DNA of 64,000 bases, taken from NCBI RefSeq assembly GCF_001411495.1, contig NZ_CP012982.1:1-64000 (forward strand), given 5' to 3'. Under the pieces are notes generated by a model. It did not search any database. It was given only the letters and a program-made list of their open reading frames with translations, and was not told the DNA's origin. Position numbers and translations under genes: made by a program. This document shows positions 35,459-43,897 of this stretch, piece after piece; position 1 is the stretch's first letter, and each line of letters starts with the position of its first letter. Origin of the DNA: Burkholderia cepacia ATCC 25416. Lineage in GTDB: Bacteria > Pseudomonadota > Gammaproteobacteria > Burkholderiales > Burkholderiaceae.

Positions 35459-36946
35459 ATGAAACCGGCTTCGCGTCGCCCCCTCCACGCCACCCGCTGC
35501 TGCACGCTGGCCGCCGCCGCGCTGCTCGTCGCCGGATGCGCGGTCGGGCCGGATTTCCACGCGCCGGATGCGCCCGCCACGCAGCGCTACACGCGCGGCG
35601 AACCGCCGGAGACGACGGCCGCCGCCGGCCCGGCAGGCGATGGTCAGACGTTCGCATCGGCCGAACACACTCCGCAGCACTGGTGGACGCAGTTCGGCTC
35701 CGAACCGCTGAACCGGCTCGTCGATACCGCGTGGCGCAACAGCCCGACGCTTGCCGAAGCCCGCGCGCGGCTCGACGAAGCGCGCCAGAACCATGCGGCC
35801 GAAGCCGGCGCGACGATGCTGCCGAAAGTCGATGCGAGCCTGTCCGCGACGCGCGAGCAGGTCGACACGACCGCGTTCGGCCTGCCGGCCAGCGTGCCGA
35901 GCCCGGGGCCGTTCACGCTTTATGACGCGTCGGTGAGCGTGTCGTACGTGCTCGACGTGTTCGGCGGCAACCGGCGCGCGCTCGAGGCGCTGCGCGCGCA
36001 GGTCGACTACCAGGCCTATACGCTCGACGCCGCGCGCCTGACGCTCGCGGGTAACGTCGTCGCCACCGCGATCCTGCGCGCGTCGCTCGCGCAGCAGGTC
36101 GCGCTCACGCAACAGCTGCTCGACGCGCAGACGCGGCAGTTGCGCATCGTCGAAGCGCGTTTCGCTGCCGGTGGCGTATCGCAGGCCGATGTGCATGCGC
36201 AGCGCGCGTTGCTCGCGCAGACGCAGGCGTCGCTGCCGCCGCTCGCGACCCGCCTCGCGCAGTCCGGCCACCGGCTCGCGATCCTGCTCGGCGCGCCGCC
36301 CGCCGACGCGATGCTGCCCGACCTCACGCTGGATGCGCTCGCGCTGCCTCGCACGCTGCCCGTCGCGCTGCCGTCGACGCTCGCACGCGAACGGCCCGAC
36401 ATCCGCGCCGCCGAAGCCGTGCTGCACCAGGCGAGCGCGAACGTCGGCGTGGCCACCGCGAACTTGTATCCGCGCTTTTCGGTTTCGGCGGGGATCGGCT
36501 CGGAGCGCACACGTATCGAGGACATCGTGAGCGGGCTCAATGTATGGAATGTCGGTCTCGGTCTCACGCAGCCGCTCTTTCACGGCGGTGAACTGCGCGC
36601 GAAGAAACGCGCGGCCGAAGCGGCGTACGACGCCGCGTTCGCGAGTTACCGGGAAACCGTGCTCGAGGCGCTGCAGCAGGTGGCCGATGCGATGCGCGCG
36701 GTCGAGCACGACGCTGCCGCATGGCAGGCTCGGGACACGGCGGCACGGGAAGCGGCGGCCAGCAATACGATTGCCGGCGACCGTTACGCGGCGGGCGGGA
36801 TCAGCACGTTCGACCTGCTCGATGCACAGCGGCAGGCACTGCAGACGGCGCTCGACCGTACGCGCGCACAGGCCGACCGGCTTGCCGATACGGCGGCGCT
36901 GTTTCAGTCGCTCGCGGGAAGCTGGACGAACGACGCGGCGGAGTGA
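35459..36946 (+). CDS. NodT-type outer-membrane channel lipoprotein of the ABC exporter
   Basis: TolC-like channel of 495 residues with lipobox VAGC (Cys 27) followed by AVGPDFHAPD. It has the usual two OEP repeats (SVSYVLDVFGGNRRALEALRA and GLTQPLFHGGELRAKKRAAEAAY). Having adaptor, ATPase, permease and channel in one TetR-led operon makes a complete tripartite ABC pump, probably for drugs or small toxins. It is the second NodT protein in the window; the first belongs to the RND system. Confidence 0.92.
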   Translation: MKPASRRPLHATRCCTLAAAALLVAGCAVGPDFHAPDAPATQRYTRGEPPETTAAAGPAGDGQTFASAEHTPQHWWTQFGSEPLNRLVDTAWRNSPTLAEARARLDEARQNHAAEAGATMLPKVDASLSATREQVDTTAFGLPASVPSPGPFTLYDASVSVSYVLDVFGGNRRALEALRAQVDYQAYTLDAARLTLAGNVVATAILRASLAQQVALTQQLLDAQTRQLRIVEARFAAGGVSQADVHAQRALLAQTQASLPPLATRLAQSGHRLAILLGAPPADAMLPDLTLDALALPRTLPVALPSTLARERPDIRAAEAVLHQASANVGVATANLYPRFSVSAGIGSERTRIEDIVSGLNVWNVGLGLTQPLFHGGELRAKKRAAEAAYDAAFASYRETVLEALQQVADAMRAVEHDAAAWQARDTAAREAAASNTIAGDRYAAGGISTFDLLDAQRQALQTALDRTRAQADRLADTAALFQSLAGSWTNDAAE

Positions 36947-37090
36947 GTGCGCGGTGCAGGTTCAATGCGGTGATCGAAGCGGAGCGATCGCGCGACGCGG
37001 GTTTGACCCAGCGATAGAAACGGAGCGACCGGATGCGTGCTCGACGCAACGATCGCGGCGCGACATTCGCACGAATCGCGCGGACATGAA

Positions 37091-37114
37091 AAAACCGGCC
37101 CGAAGGCCGGTTTT
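37091..37114 (-). terminator. Terminator of the porin gene (probably bidirectional)
   Basis: AAAACCGGCC and GGCCGGTTTT form a perfect 10-bp stem with a CGAA loop (TTCG on the minus strand, a stable tetraloop). A T run follows on both strands. It lies 41 bp past the porin stop and 144 bp past the channel stop. Confidence 0.88.
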
Positions 37115-37155
37115 CATACCGCATGCCGCAAGCGGCGCTCGCGCGCCGCGCGACA

Positions 37156-38373
37156 TCAGAAGCGGTGGATCATGCCGACGCCGACGCCGATCTGGTTCTG
37201 CTTCGAACCTGCGCCCACGCCGTCGCCGATCGACGTCGTTGCAGCGATGATCTTGCCGCCGTTCAGCGTGTTGCCGCTCGCGTGCTGGTACGCCTCAACC
37301 GCGTACAGGCCCGTGCGCTTCGACAGGCTGTAATACTGCGACACCGTGACCTGGTGGTACTTGGCCGAGCTCGTGATGCCGTTCGACTGCGTTGCCGCCG
37401 TGTACGAGTAGCCTGCCGCGAAGTCCCACTGAGCGACCGGCTTCCAGTGCAGCACGGCGCCAGCCGTGTTGAAGATCGCCGTGTTCTTGAAACCCGAACC
37501 CGTGCCCGGAATGTATTGAACATTCGAGTACGACGCCGAAATGTCCCACGCCGGCGAGAACTGGTAGCCAGCCGTGACGGCCAGTCGCTGTTGCGACTGC
37601 GCGAACTGGTAGCCATTGTTGATCGACGAAACTGCCGGCTCGACACCGTTGGTGCCGGCTGCGTTCAGGCCGTTCTGCACCGTCGAGTTCGCGCCCCACG
37701 CGCCGCCGCCGAGCGTCGAGTTGTTGACTCGCTGGTAGCCGACCGCGATGCCTGCCGGGCCGTTCAGGTACTGGATCGCCGCGCTCCACGTCGAGCCGCG
37801 GTTCGTCGCGCCTGCGACGCCGCCGAACGAGTACGAACCGCCGACCGTGAAGCCGTAGAACTTCGGCGACATGTAGACGAGCGAGTTGTTCGCGCGGTAG
37901 CTGGTATCCAGCGAATCGATATCGCCCGGATGCGCGCCGTAGTAACCGGTCAGCCAGGTCGTCGGGCTGTACGGCGACAGCAGCGTGTAGTACGCGGTGT
38001 ACTGGCGGCCGGCCGTCAGCGTACCGTACGTATTGTTGGTCAGGCCAACCCACGCCTGACGCGTGAAGATGCCGTTGGTCCATTGCGACGAACCGTTAGC
38101 CGTGTTGACGCCGGCTTCCAACTGGAAAATCGCCTTCGTGCCGCCGCCGAGATCTTCGCTGCCCTTCAGGCCGAAGCGGCTGCCTGCCCACACGCCGGTG
38201 GACATCTGCACCTTCGAGTGACCACCCGTGGTCGCGCCGACTGCCGACGAGTTGTTTTGGTATGCGATACCGTTATCGACGATACCGTACAGGGTCACGC
38301 TGCTCTGTGCGTGGGCGGCGGTAGCGGCTGCAAGGCCCGCTGCCGTCATGGCGAAAGCGACGCGCTTTTTCAT
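37156..38373 (-). CDS. General outer-membrane porin, Burkholderia type
   Basis: Trimeric 16-stranded porin of 405 residues. Signal peptide MKKRVAFAMTAAGLAAATAAHA precedes QSSVTLYGIVDNGIAY, the standard start of betaproteobacterial porins. Conserved SRFGLKGSEDLGGGTKAIFQLE follows, and the chain ends in the Phe needed for outer-membrane insertion (GVGMIHRF). Codon use is less GC-extreme and more uniform than in neighbours, as in highly expressed genes. The ribosome site GGAG lies before the ATG. No partner gene; substrate not predictable. Confidence 0.95.
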   Translation of the reverse strand: MKKRVAFAMTAAGLAAATAAHAQSSVTLYGIVDNGIAYQNNSSAVGATTGGHSKVQMSTGVWAGSRFGLKGSEDLGGGTKAIFQLEAGVNTANGSSQWTNGIFTRQAWVGLTNNTYGTLTAGRQYTAYYTLLSPYSPTTWLTGYYGAHPGDIDSLDTSYRANNSLVYMSPKFYGFTVGGSYSFGGVAGATNRGSTWSAAIQYLNGPAGIAVGYQRVNNSTLGGGAWGANSTVQNGLNAAGTNGVEPAVSSINNGYQFAQSQQRLAVTAGYQFSPAWDISASYSNVQYIPGTGSGFKNTAIFNTAGAVLHWKPVAQWDFAAGYSYTAATQSNGITSSAKYHQVTVSQYYSLSKRTGLYAVEAYQHASGNTLNGGKIIAATTSIGDGVGAGSKQNQIGVGVGMIHRF

Positions 38374-38852
38374 TGATTCTCCGTCCTCAAAGAATGATTT
38401 CTTTTCTGGTGTGGTTTTATGACTGACACATGTGCGAGTACATGCCGACGCGATTCTGACGGATTACCAATCATTTCCCAACATGTGCAGTCGGTCATCG
38501 TATGATCGACGCAACGCACGGGTTCACCAAGCAGTTACATAACACCTGAAAACGCTTACGCGGCGGGCTTTTCCGGCATTTCCCGGTGAAAACCCTAGCT
38601 TTACATTTTTACGGGTGCAACACGACCGTCGGATGTTGTCAGATGCCTTCGGCGAAATACATCTTACAAATGCGCGACCGCGGCTGACGCCACGATTCAC
38701 GCCGCCGCGAAGGATCGCTGACGTTCATGACACCCACGTTTCGCGAAACGAAATGATGAAAACGTTTTTAGACGATGCCGGAGAACCGGCCCGGCGAACG
38801 CGGGCCGAGGGGCGACGCCGGCACCTGTCGCGCCGGCATCGTTCGGTGGGTG
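38374..38852. promoter_or_regulatory. Porin promoter region and gene-free gap
   Basis: This 479-bp region has no credible gene (the small ORF at 38615-38863 looks random). It is clearly AT-richer from about 38380 to 38620, which fits a strong regulated porin promoter and a leader. I could not assign -35/-10 boxes with confidence. The far end serves as the tail of the squalene synthase-like gene. Confidence 0.45.
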
Positions 38853-39917
38853 TCAGCGTGTGACCGGCTGCGCGAGATGCGCGCTCACGGCATCGGAGAG
38901 CGCGGTCATGCGCGCGCGAATCGCCGTGTTCGAGCCGACCAGCGCGAGCGACGACGCCATGATCCGGTAGACGCGCTTTCTCGGCACCTTGGCCGGCTTC
39001 GCCGGATCGAGCCACGCGTCATGGCCGGCCAGCAGTTCGAGCGTTTCGAGGCCGATCATGATCGGCCACAGGCATGCCAGCCGCAGCCGCACGAAGCGGC
39101 GCGGGATCGCAACGGTATACAGGCACGCGTCGCGATACTGGTCCAGCGTCACGCGCAGCAGGTCGACCAGCACGCCACGCGCGCGCGCCGACGCATCGGG
39201 CAACATCAGGTCGGCGACGCTCAGCCCGTGCGCGCCCAGCACATCGTCGGGCAGGTAGCAGCGGCCGATGCGCAGGTCCTTCGCGCAGTCGCGCAGGATG
39301 TTGGTCATCTGCAGCGCCTTGCCGAAGCGGATGCCCTTCTCGACCATGTCCGGCAGGTTCCAGCCGCGCGCGGCCGGCGTGTGCATGCCCGTCATGTCGG
39401 TCCAGAACTCGCCCACGCAGCCGGCGACGAGATACGTGTAGCGGTCGAGTTCGTCGCGCGTCCGCAGCGACGCGACCCGCCCCGATTGCTCGTCGGGGAA
39501 CGTACGCAGGTCGAATACCATCCCCGCCGTCAGCGTCGCGACGACCTTGCGGATCGACGCACAATCGGCGTCCGGCTGCGCGCGCAGCAGCGCGAGCATC
39601 GGCTCCATCGAGCCGAGCAGCACGTGCTCGTGCGAATCGGTCTGCATCCGCGTCACGTCCTCGAGCGCACGCGACAGCGCGACGCCGTCGCCGAGCTGCT
39701 CAACCGCATCGCGCAGCTCGGTCAGCAATGCCGCCCGGCGATCGGGCGCGACAAGCGCCGTATCGGCGATCGTGTCGGCGGCGCGCGCGAGCAGGTACGC
39801 GAGGCCGACCGGGTCGCGCATGCCGTCGGGCAGCACGCGCAGCGTCAGGTAGAAGGAGCGGGAAACGTTCTTCAGCAGGTCGCCGAGCAGGTAGGCGGAA
39901 TCGGTTCGAGTCGTCAT
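38853..39917 (-). CDS. Squalene/phytoene synthase-family enzyme
   Basis: Isoprenyl head-to-head condensing enzyme of 354 residues. The second Asp motif and its context (MTNILRDCAKDLRIGRCYLP) and RSFYLTLRVLP are clear. The first motif is DTIADT, where squalene synthases usually have an acidic residue at the fifth place (DTxED). It is a single-gene unit, not inside an hpnCDE hopanoid cluster, and resembles long, squalene-synthase-like bacterial members. The ATG at 39917 has no clear ribosome site, and a strong hairpin plus T run sits just upstream. Product (squalene versus other) is uncertain. Confidence 0.8.
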   Translation of the reverse strand: MTTRTDSAYLLGDLLKNVSRSFYLTLRVLPDGMRDPVGLAYLLARAADTIADTALVAPDRRAALLTELRDAVEQLGDGVALSRALEDVTRMQTDSHEHVLLGSMEPMLALLRAQPDADCASIRKVVATLTAGMVFDLRTFPDEQSGRVASLRTRDELDRYTYLVAGCVGEFWTDMTGMHTPAARGWNLPDMVEKGIRFGKALQMTNILRDCAKDLRIGRCYLPDDVLGAHGLSVADLMLPDASARARGVLVDLLRVTLDQYRDACLYTVAIPRRFVRLRLACLWPIMIGLETLELLAGHDAWLDPAKPAKVPRKRVYRIMASSLALVGSNTAIRARMTALSDAVSAHLAQPVTR

Positions 39918-39925
39918 GGGTCGGG

Positions 39926-39982
39926 AAAAATCGGCCGGCGCGGGCCCCGGACGCACACGGGCGCCGGGCGCCCGCGCCGGCC
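39926..39982 (-). terminator. Terminator-like hairpin in the leader of the squalene synthase-like gene
   Basis: GGCCGGCGCGGGC (39933-39945) and its exact complement (39970-39982) form a 13-bp all-GC stem. On the minus strand it is followed by GA and five T, ending nine bases before the start codon. Structurally this is an intrinsic terminator in a leader, so attenuation is possible. Confidence 0.65.
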
Positions 39983-40292
39983 CGCGAGTCGCCGCATCGT
40001 CGCGCCAGGCGGGCGTCCGGCCCGGCACGGCGATGCAAAATTCCCGCAAGTTTAGTGCATCCGGCGCACGGCCTGCCCGGGACGGCCGGAATGCGTCGCC
40101 CGTCGGGCCGCCGTCAACCGCCCCGCCGCGCATATCGCGCCCCAAAAACAAGAAACGGAAAGGCTGAAGTAATACATATGTAATTATTCGGTGCGACGAT
40201 CGCGTCCCATCCGACTCCGTGCGACATGGCACGACAGCCGCACCGCCGGAGCGACCGCCCCTTTCCGACTCTCGTTTCGAAGGTTCATCGAC
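39983..40292. promoter_or_regulatory. Divergent promoter region, glycerophosphodiesterase and squalene synthase-like genes
   Basis: Gene-free. An AT-rich island at about 40140-40195 holds TACATATGTA (40173-40182), a perfect 10-bp palindrome, about 110 bp before the diesterase start. It is a good candidate for a promoter or operator, though no regulator is nearby. Confidence 0.45.
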
Positions 40293-41438
40293 ATGCTCTT
40301 CAAGCGCCCGACCTCCCTGCGCTACGTCCCGTTCGCCTGTGCCGCCGCATTCCTGCTCGCCGCGTGCGGCGGCGACGACGACGTCGCGTCCGATCCCACC
40401 CAGCCGATTTCCGCGAAGATCCAGGTGGTCGGCCATCGCGGCGCGAGCGCGCTGCGCCCCGAACACACGCTGGCGTCGTACCGCAAGGCGATCGAGGATG
40501 GCGCGGACGTGATCGAGCCCGATCTCGTGTCGACGCGCGACGGCGTGCTCGTCGCGCGCCACGAGAACGAGATCTCGGGCACGACGAACGTGTCCGCACT
40601 GCCGCAGTTCGCGAACCGCAAGGCGACCAAGACGATCGACGGCACGGAGCTGACGGGCTGGTTCACCGAGGATTTCACGCTCGCCGAACTGAAGACGCTG
40701 CGCGCCCGCGAGCGCATTCCGCAGGTCCGCCCCGCGAACACCGCGTACAACGACCAGTTCGAGATTCCGACGTTCGACGAAATCGTCGCGCTCGCGAAGC
40801 AGATGTCCGCACAGACCGGCCGCACGATCCACCTGTATCCGGAAACCAAGCACCCGACCTACTTCCAGTCGATCGGCCTGCCGCTCGAGGACCGCCTCGT
40901 CGATGCCCTGCTGAAGGATGCGTACACGGCCCGCACCGCGACCGTCTACATCCAGTCGTTCGAGGTCGCGAACCTGAAGGCGATCCGCAACCGGATCAAG
41001 TCGAGCCAGCCGAACTGGAAGCTCGTGCAGCTGATGGACGAAGCCGGCCAGCGCCCGTACGACTTCGTGAAGGCGAACGACAAGCGCACCTACGGCGACC
41101 TGTCGACGCGCGACGGCATGCGCGAGGTCGCGACCTATGCGAACGGCGTCGGCCCGTACAAGACGTCGATCATCGCGGTCGCCGCGGACGGCACGCTGCA
41201 GCAGCCGACGCAGTACGTGCGCTACGCGCACGAGGCCGGCCTCGTCGTGCATCCGTACACGTTCCGCCCGGAGAACAACTTCCTGCCCGCGTCGCTGAAG
41301 GACGGCGGCACGCCGGCCGCGCGCAACACGGCAGGCTCGGTGCGCGAGATCCAGGCGTACCTGCGCGCGGGCATCGACGGCTTCTTCACCGACGATCCTG
41401 CCGTCGGCCGCACGGCCGTCGATACGTTCAAGCGCTGA
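40293..41438 (+). CDS. glpQ: Glycerophosphodiester phosphodiesterase, lipoprotein
   Basis: Hydrolyses glycerophosphodiesters to glycerol-3-phosphate and an alcohol, giving phosphate and carbon from lipid head groups. The 381-residue protein starts with a lipoprotein signal ending LAAC (Cys 25). It has the GDPD active site: His 48 (VGHRGAS), Glu 75 and Asp 77 (EPDLV), and His 90 (ARHEN). It belongs to the longer GlpQ-type periplasmic group by length and by its calcium-site Glu/Asp pair. The lipoprotein form implies envelope anchoring. A GC hairpin follows the stop. Confidence 0.93.
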   Translation: MLFKRPTSLRYVPFACAAAFLLAACGGDDDVASDPTQPISAKIQVVGHRGASALRPEHTLASYRKAIEDGADVIEPDLVSTRDGVLVARHENEISGTTNVSALPQFANRKATKTIDGTELTGWFTEDFTLAELKTLRARERIPQVRPANTAYNDQFEIPTFDEIVALAKQMSAQTGRTIHLYPETKHPTYFQSIGLPLEDRLVDALLKDAYTARTATVYIQSFEVANLKAIRNRIKSSQPNWKLVQLMDEAGQRPYDFVKANDKRTYGDLSTRDGMREVATYANGVGPYKTSIIAVAADGTLQQPTQYVRYAHEAGLVVHPYTFRPENNFLPASLKDGGTPAARNTAGSVREIQAYLRAGIDGFFTDDPAVGRTAVDTFKR

Positions 41439-41449
41439 CACGCGCGTCG

Positions 41450-41486
41450 ACCGGGCGCGGCGCGCGACGCGCGCGTTGCGCCCGGT
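41450..41486. terminator. Hairpin between convergent glpQ and rhodanese genes
   Basis: ACCGGGCGC and GCGCCCGGT form a perfect 9-bp stem around a GC-rich 19-base interior. Placed between two converging stops, it likely ends both transcripts, although the T run is short. Confidence 0.6.
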
Positions 41487-41499
41487 TGCATCGCATCGG

Positions 41500-43125
41500 T
41501 CAGATCACGTTGAAGTGGTGCGTGCCGTCCCGCTTCAACTGGTCGACCAGCCCGTATTCCCAATCGAGATACGCCTGCATCGCGGCCGCCGCGTTGTCGG
41601 TGCCTTCGTACGGGCGCCGGTAGCGGTCGACGCGCGGCGAAGCGAGATGCGTCTCGCCGCTTTCCAGCGGCAGCCCGGCGTCGATCCACGCGGCCGTGCC
41701 GCCGGTGAGCACCCGGATCTCGGCCGAAGCCGGCAGCAGCGCACGCGCGTCGTCCGCCGCAAACCGCGCGAGCAGGCTCGACCCGCACGTGAACACATAA
41801 CGCTTCGCGGCCGGAATCGCCACGAGCGCGTCGCGCAGCTGCGCACGCACGGCGAACCACGCGCCCGGGATATGGCGCTTCACGTAGTTCGCACTGGCCG
41901 TCACGTCGACGATCGCCAGCTCGCCGGGCGCCGCCTCCTTCAGCCAGCCCGCGAGCGTCGCGGGCGATACCTCCGTCACGGCCGGCGTCGCCGGCACGTC
42001 GCGCGGCGGCTGGCCGCGCTCGCCGAAAGCGGCCGCGCCGGCCGGCTCGACGACACGCACGTCCCAGCCCATCTGCGCGAGCCACGACGCGGTCATGTCG
42101 GCACGCACGCCGTCGTCGTCGGCGAGCACGATCCGCGCGCCGCGCACGGCTGCGTGATGGTCGGTCTCCTGCACGAGCTGGCCGCCCGGCGTGCTCAGGA
42201 AACCGGGCAGATGGCCGGCTTCGTATTCCTCCGGCGTGCGCACGTCGAAGCGGTACAGCGTGCGGCCCGGTTCGTCGAGCGCGGCGACGTCGGCGAGCGC
42301 GATGCGCGGCACGCCAGCACGTTCGGCCACCGCGCGCGCAGCGCGGCGCGCTTCGTCGCGCTGCGTCGCGTCGATGTCGTCCGGAAAGCGCCGCGCGGCA
42401 CCCCGCTCGAGCGTCTGGCCCGCGAGCGTCCAGCCGATCGTGCCGTTGCGCAGCGCCGCGACCGGATTCGGCAGCCCCGCGTTGACGAGCGACTGCGTGC
42501 CGATGATGCTGCGCGTGCGTCCCGCGCAGTTGACGACGACCTGCGTCGCCGGGTTCGGCGCAAGCGCGCGCACGCGCAGCACGAGTTCCGCGCCGGGTAC
42601 GCTCGTCGAGGTCGGAATGTTCATCGTCTGGTATTCGTCGAAACGGCGCGCGTCGACGATCACGACATCGGCCTGCGCGTCGATCAGCGCCTGCACCTCC
42701 TGCGCGGACAGCGACGGCGTATGCCGCTCGGCCTCGACCCATTCGCCGAACGACTTGCTCGGCACGTTCACGTCGATGAACAGTTCGCCGCCCGCCGCGA
42801 GCCAGCCCGCGAGGCCGCCGTCGAGCAGCCGCACGTCGGTGTAGCCGAGTTGCGCGAGCTTCTCGGCCGCGCGCGGCGCGAGATCCTCGCCGCCGGCTTC
42901 GCCGAATACGACGATCGGCGTGTCGCGGCGCGGAATCCGCGTCCACGCGTCGAGTTCGAGTTTCGACAGCGGAAAGTTGGCGGCCCACAGCGGGTGGCCC
43001 TGCGCGTACGGGTCTTCCTCGCGTACGTCGATCAGTGCGATCTCGTCGCGGGCAAGCAGGCGCGCGCGCACATCCTGGTACGACGCGACGGGAAAACGGG
43101 AAGTGGAATCGGCGGAGTGCGTCAC
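41500..43125 (-). CDS. Four-domain rhodanese (sulfurtransferase)
   Basis: Sulfur-transfer protein of 541 residues made of four rhodanese-like domains. Active-site loops alternate: GEAGGED (about 75-81, no Cys), NCAGRTR (Cys 200), ADDDGVR (about 335-341, no Cys), TCGSS (Cys 447). It therefore looks like a duplication of a two-domain inactive/active unit. GTG start at 43125 follows AGAGACATC. The thiol dioxygenase gene lies upstream on the same strand (131 bp). Together they suggest handling of sulfane sulfur and sulfinate from cysteine or mercapto-acid breakdown. Confidence 0.9.
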   Translation of the reverse strand: MTHSADSTSRFPVASYQDVRARLLARDEIALIDVREEDPYAQGHPLWAANFPLSKLELDAWTRIPRRDTPIVVFGEAGGEDLAPRAAEKLAQLGYTDVRLLDGGLAGWLAAGGELFIDVNVPSKSFGEWVEAERHTPSLSAQEVQALIDAQADVVIVDARRFDEYQTMNIPTSTSVPGAELVLRVRALAPNPATQVVVNCAGRTRSIIGTQSLVNAGLPNPVAALRNGTIGWTLAGQTLERGAARRFPDDIDATQRDEARRAARAVAERAGVPRIALADVAALDEPGRTLYRFDVRTPEEYEAGHLPGFLSTPGGQLVQETDHHAAVRGARIVLADDDGVRADMTASWLAQMGWDVRVVEPAGAAAFGERGQPPRDVPATPAVTEVSPATLAGWLKEAAPGELAIVDVTASANYVKRHIPGAWFAVRAQLRDALVAIPAAKRYVFTCGSSLLARFAADDARALLPASAEIRVLTGGTAAWIDAGLPLESGETHLASPRVDRYRRPYEGTDNAAAAMQAYLDWEYGLVDQLKRDGTHHFNVI

Positions 43126-43205
43126 GATGTCTCTGTATTGAATGCGTTGAAGTCGGTGAAGAAAGCGGAACGGATCAATCTTGGGCCCGCCGGCGCGTGC
43201 GGGCA

Positions 43206-43223
43206 ACCGGCCTTCCGGCCGGT
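43206..43223. other. Stem-loop between thiol dioxygenase and rhodanese genes
   Basis: ACCGGCC-TTCC-GGCCGGT, a perfect 7-bp stem, followed by the palindrome GCGGCCGGCCGC (43230-43241). No T run. It may tune the ratio of the two genes or protect the upstream mRNA. Confidence 0.4.
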
Positions 43224-43256
43224 CGCTTGCGGCCGGCCGCATCGGCAGGCGTTGCA

Positions 43257-43823
43257 TCAGGCGTTCGAATAGCCGGACACGAAGGGTTTCACGGTGCCGT
43301 CGTCCAGGTACACCGCGCGCTCGACCTTGCCGATGTTCGCGCCGTACACGTGGATGCTGATCGATACCTGATCGGCGAACGCGTTGGTCACGCGATGGAC
43401 GTCGCCGATGCGCGGCGACACGGCCTCGATCTCGCCCGGCGCGAGCCGCACGGCTTCGCCGGACGGCACCGGCCGGCCCGCTGCGTCGAACCGGTACGGC
43501 TGCGAGAATTCGCCGCCGCGCAGCATCCCGATCAGCCCCCACACCGTGTGATTGTGGATCGGCGTCGTCTGGCCGGGGCCCCACACGAAGCTGACGACCG
43601 AGAACCGCTCGTCCGGGTCGAGATGCAGCAGGTATTGCCGATAGCGCGCGGGGTCGGGCTGCGCGAACGCGTCGGGCAACCAGTCGTCGTGTTCGACAAG
43701 CGCGGCGAGCAGCGCACCGCCCTCGTCGAGGATGCGCGCCTCGTCCGCGCCGGACGCGAGCAGCGCGCCCAGACCGTCGACGAACGGACGCAGCGGCGTC
43801 TGATGCAACGAAAGCGTACTCAT
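43257..43823 (-). CDS. Thiol dioxygenase (cysteine or 3-mercaptopropionate dioxygenase)
   Basis: Non-haem iron dioxygenase of 188 residues that oxidises a thiol to its sulfinic acid. The cupin iron ligands are His 90 and His 92 (TTPIHNHTVWG) and His 143 (IGDVHRVTN). The outer-sphere Ser-His-Tyr set is S156, H158, Y160 (SISIHVYG). Arg-rich substrate residues are present (ARYRQYLLHL). Bacterial members with this pattern act on cysteine or 3-mercaptopropionate; sequence alone does not separate them here. The ATG at 43823 follows GAGGAG. Confidence 0.88.
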   Translation of the reverse strand: MSTLSLHQTPLRPFVDGLGALLASGADEARILDEGGALLAALVEHDDWLPDAFAQPDPARYRQYLLHLDPDERFSVVSFVWGPGQTTPIHNHTVWGLIGMLRGGEFSQPYRFDAAGRPVPSGEAVRLAPGEIEAVSPRIGDVHRVTNAFADQVSISIHVYGANIGKVERAVYLDDGTVKPFVSGYSNA

Positions 43824-43897
43824 CGGCTGGCTCCTCGAATATGATGCCGAATATGATGGATCGTCATGATGCACCTGAAAGACCATGCAGAACAAAC
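43824..43897. promoter_or_regulatory. Divergent promoter between thiol dioxygenase and LysR genes
   Basis: Only 74 bp, holding CGAATATGATG twice (43836-43846 and 43848-43858) with a 12-bp period, then ATGGATCGTCAT. Such direct repeats in a LysR divergent gap are likely contact sites for that regulator. Confidence 0.6.

Noticed and set aside
38615..38863. Small ORF upstream of the porin
   Set aside because: Arg/His-rich, no ribosome site, overlaps the end of the neighbouring gene in the wrong strand; no support.
38853..41441. 862-residue minus-strand reading joining the squalene synthase-like gene with upstream sequence
   Set aside because: Only the last 354 codons have family features. The rest is antisense to glpQ and to its promoter, so the start was set at 39917.
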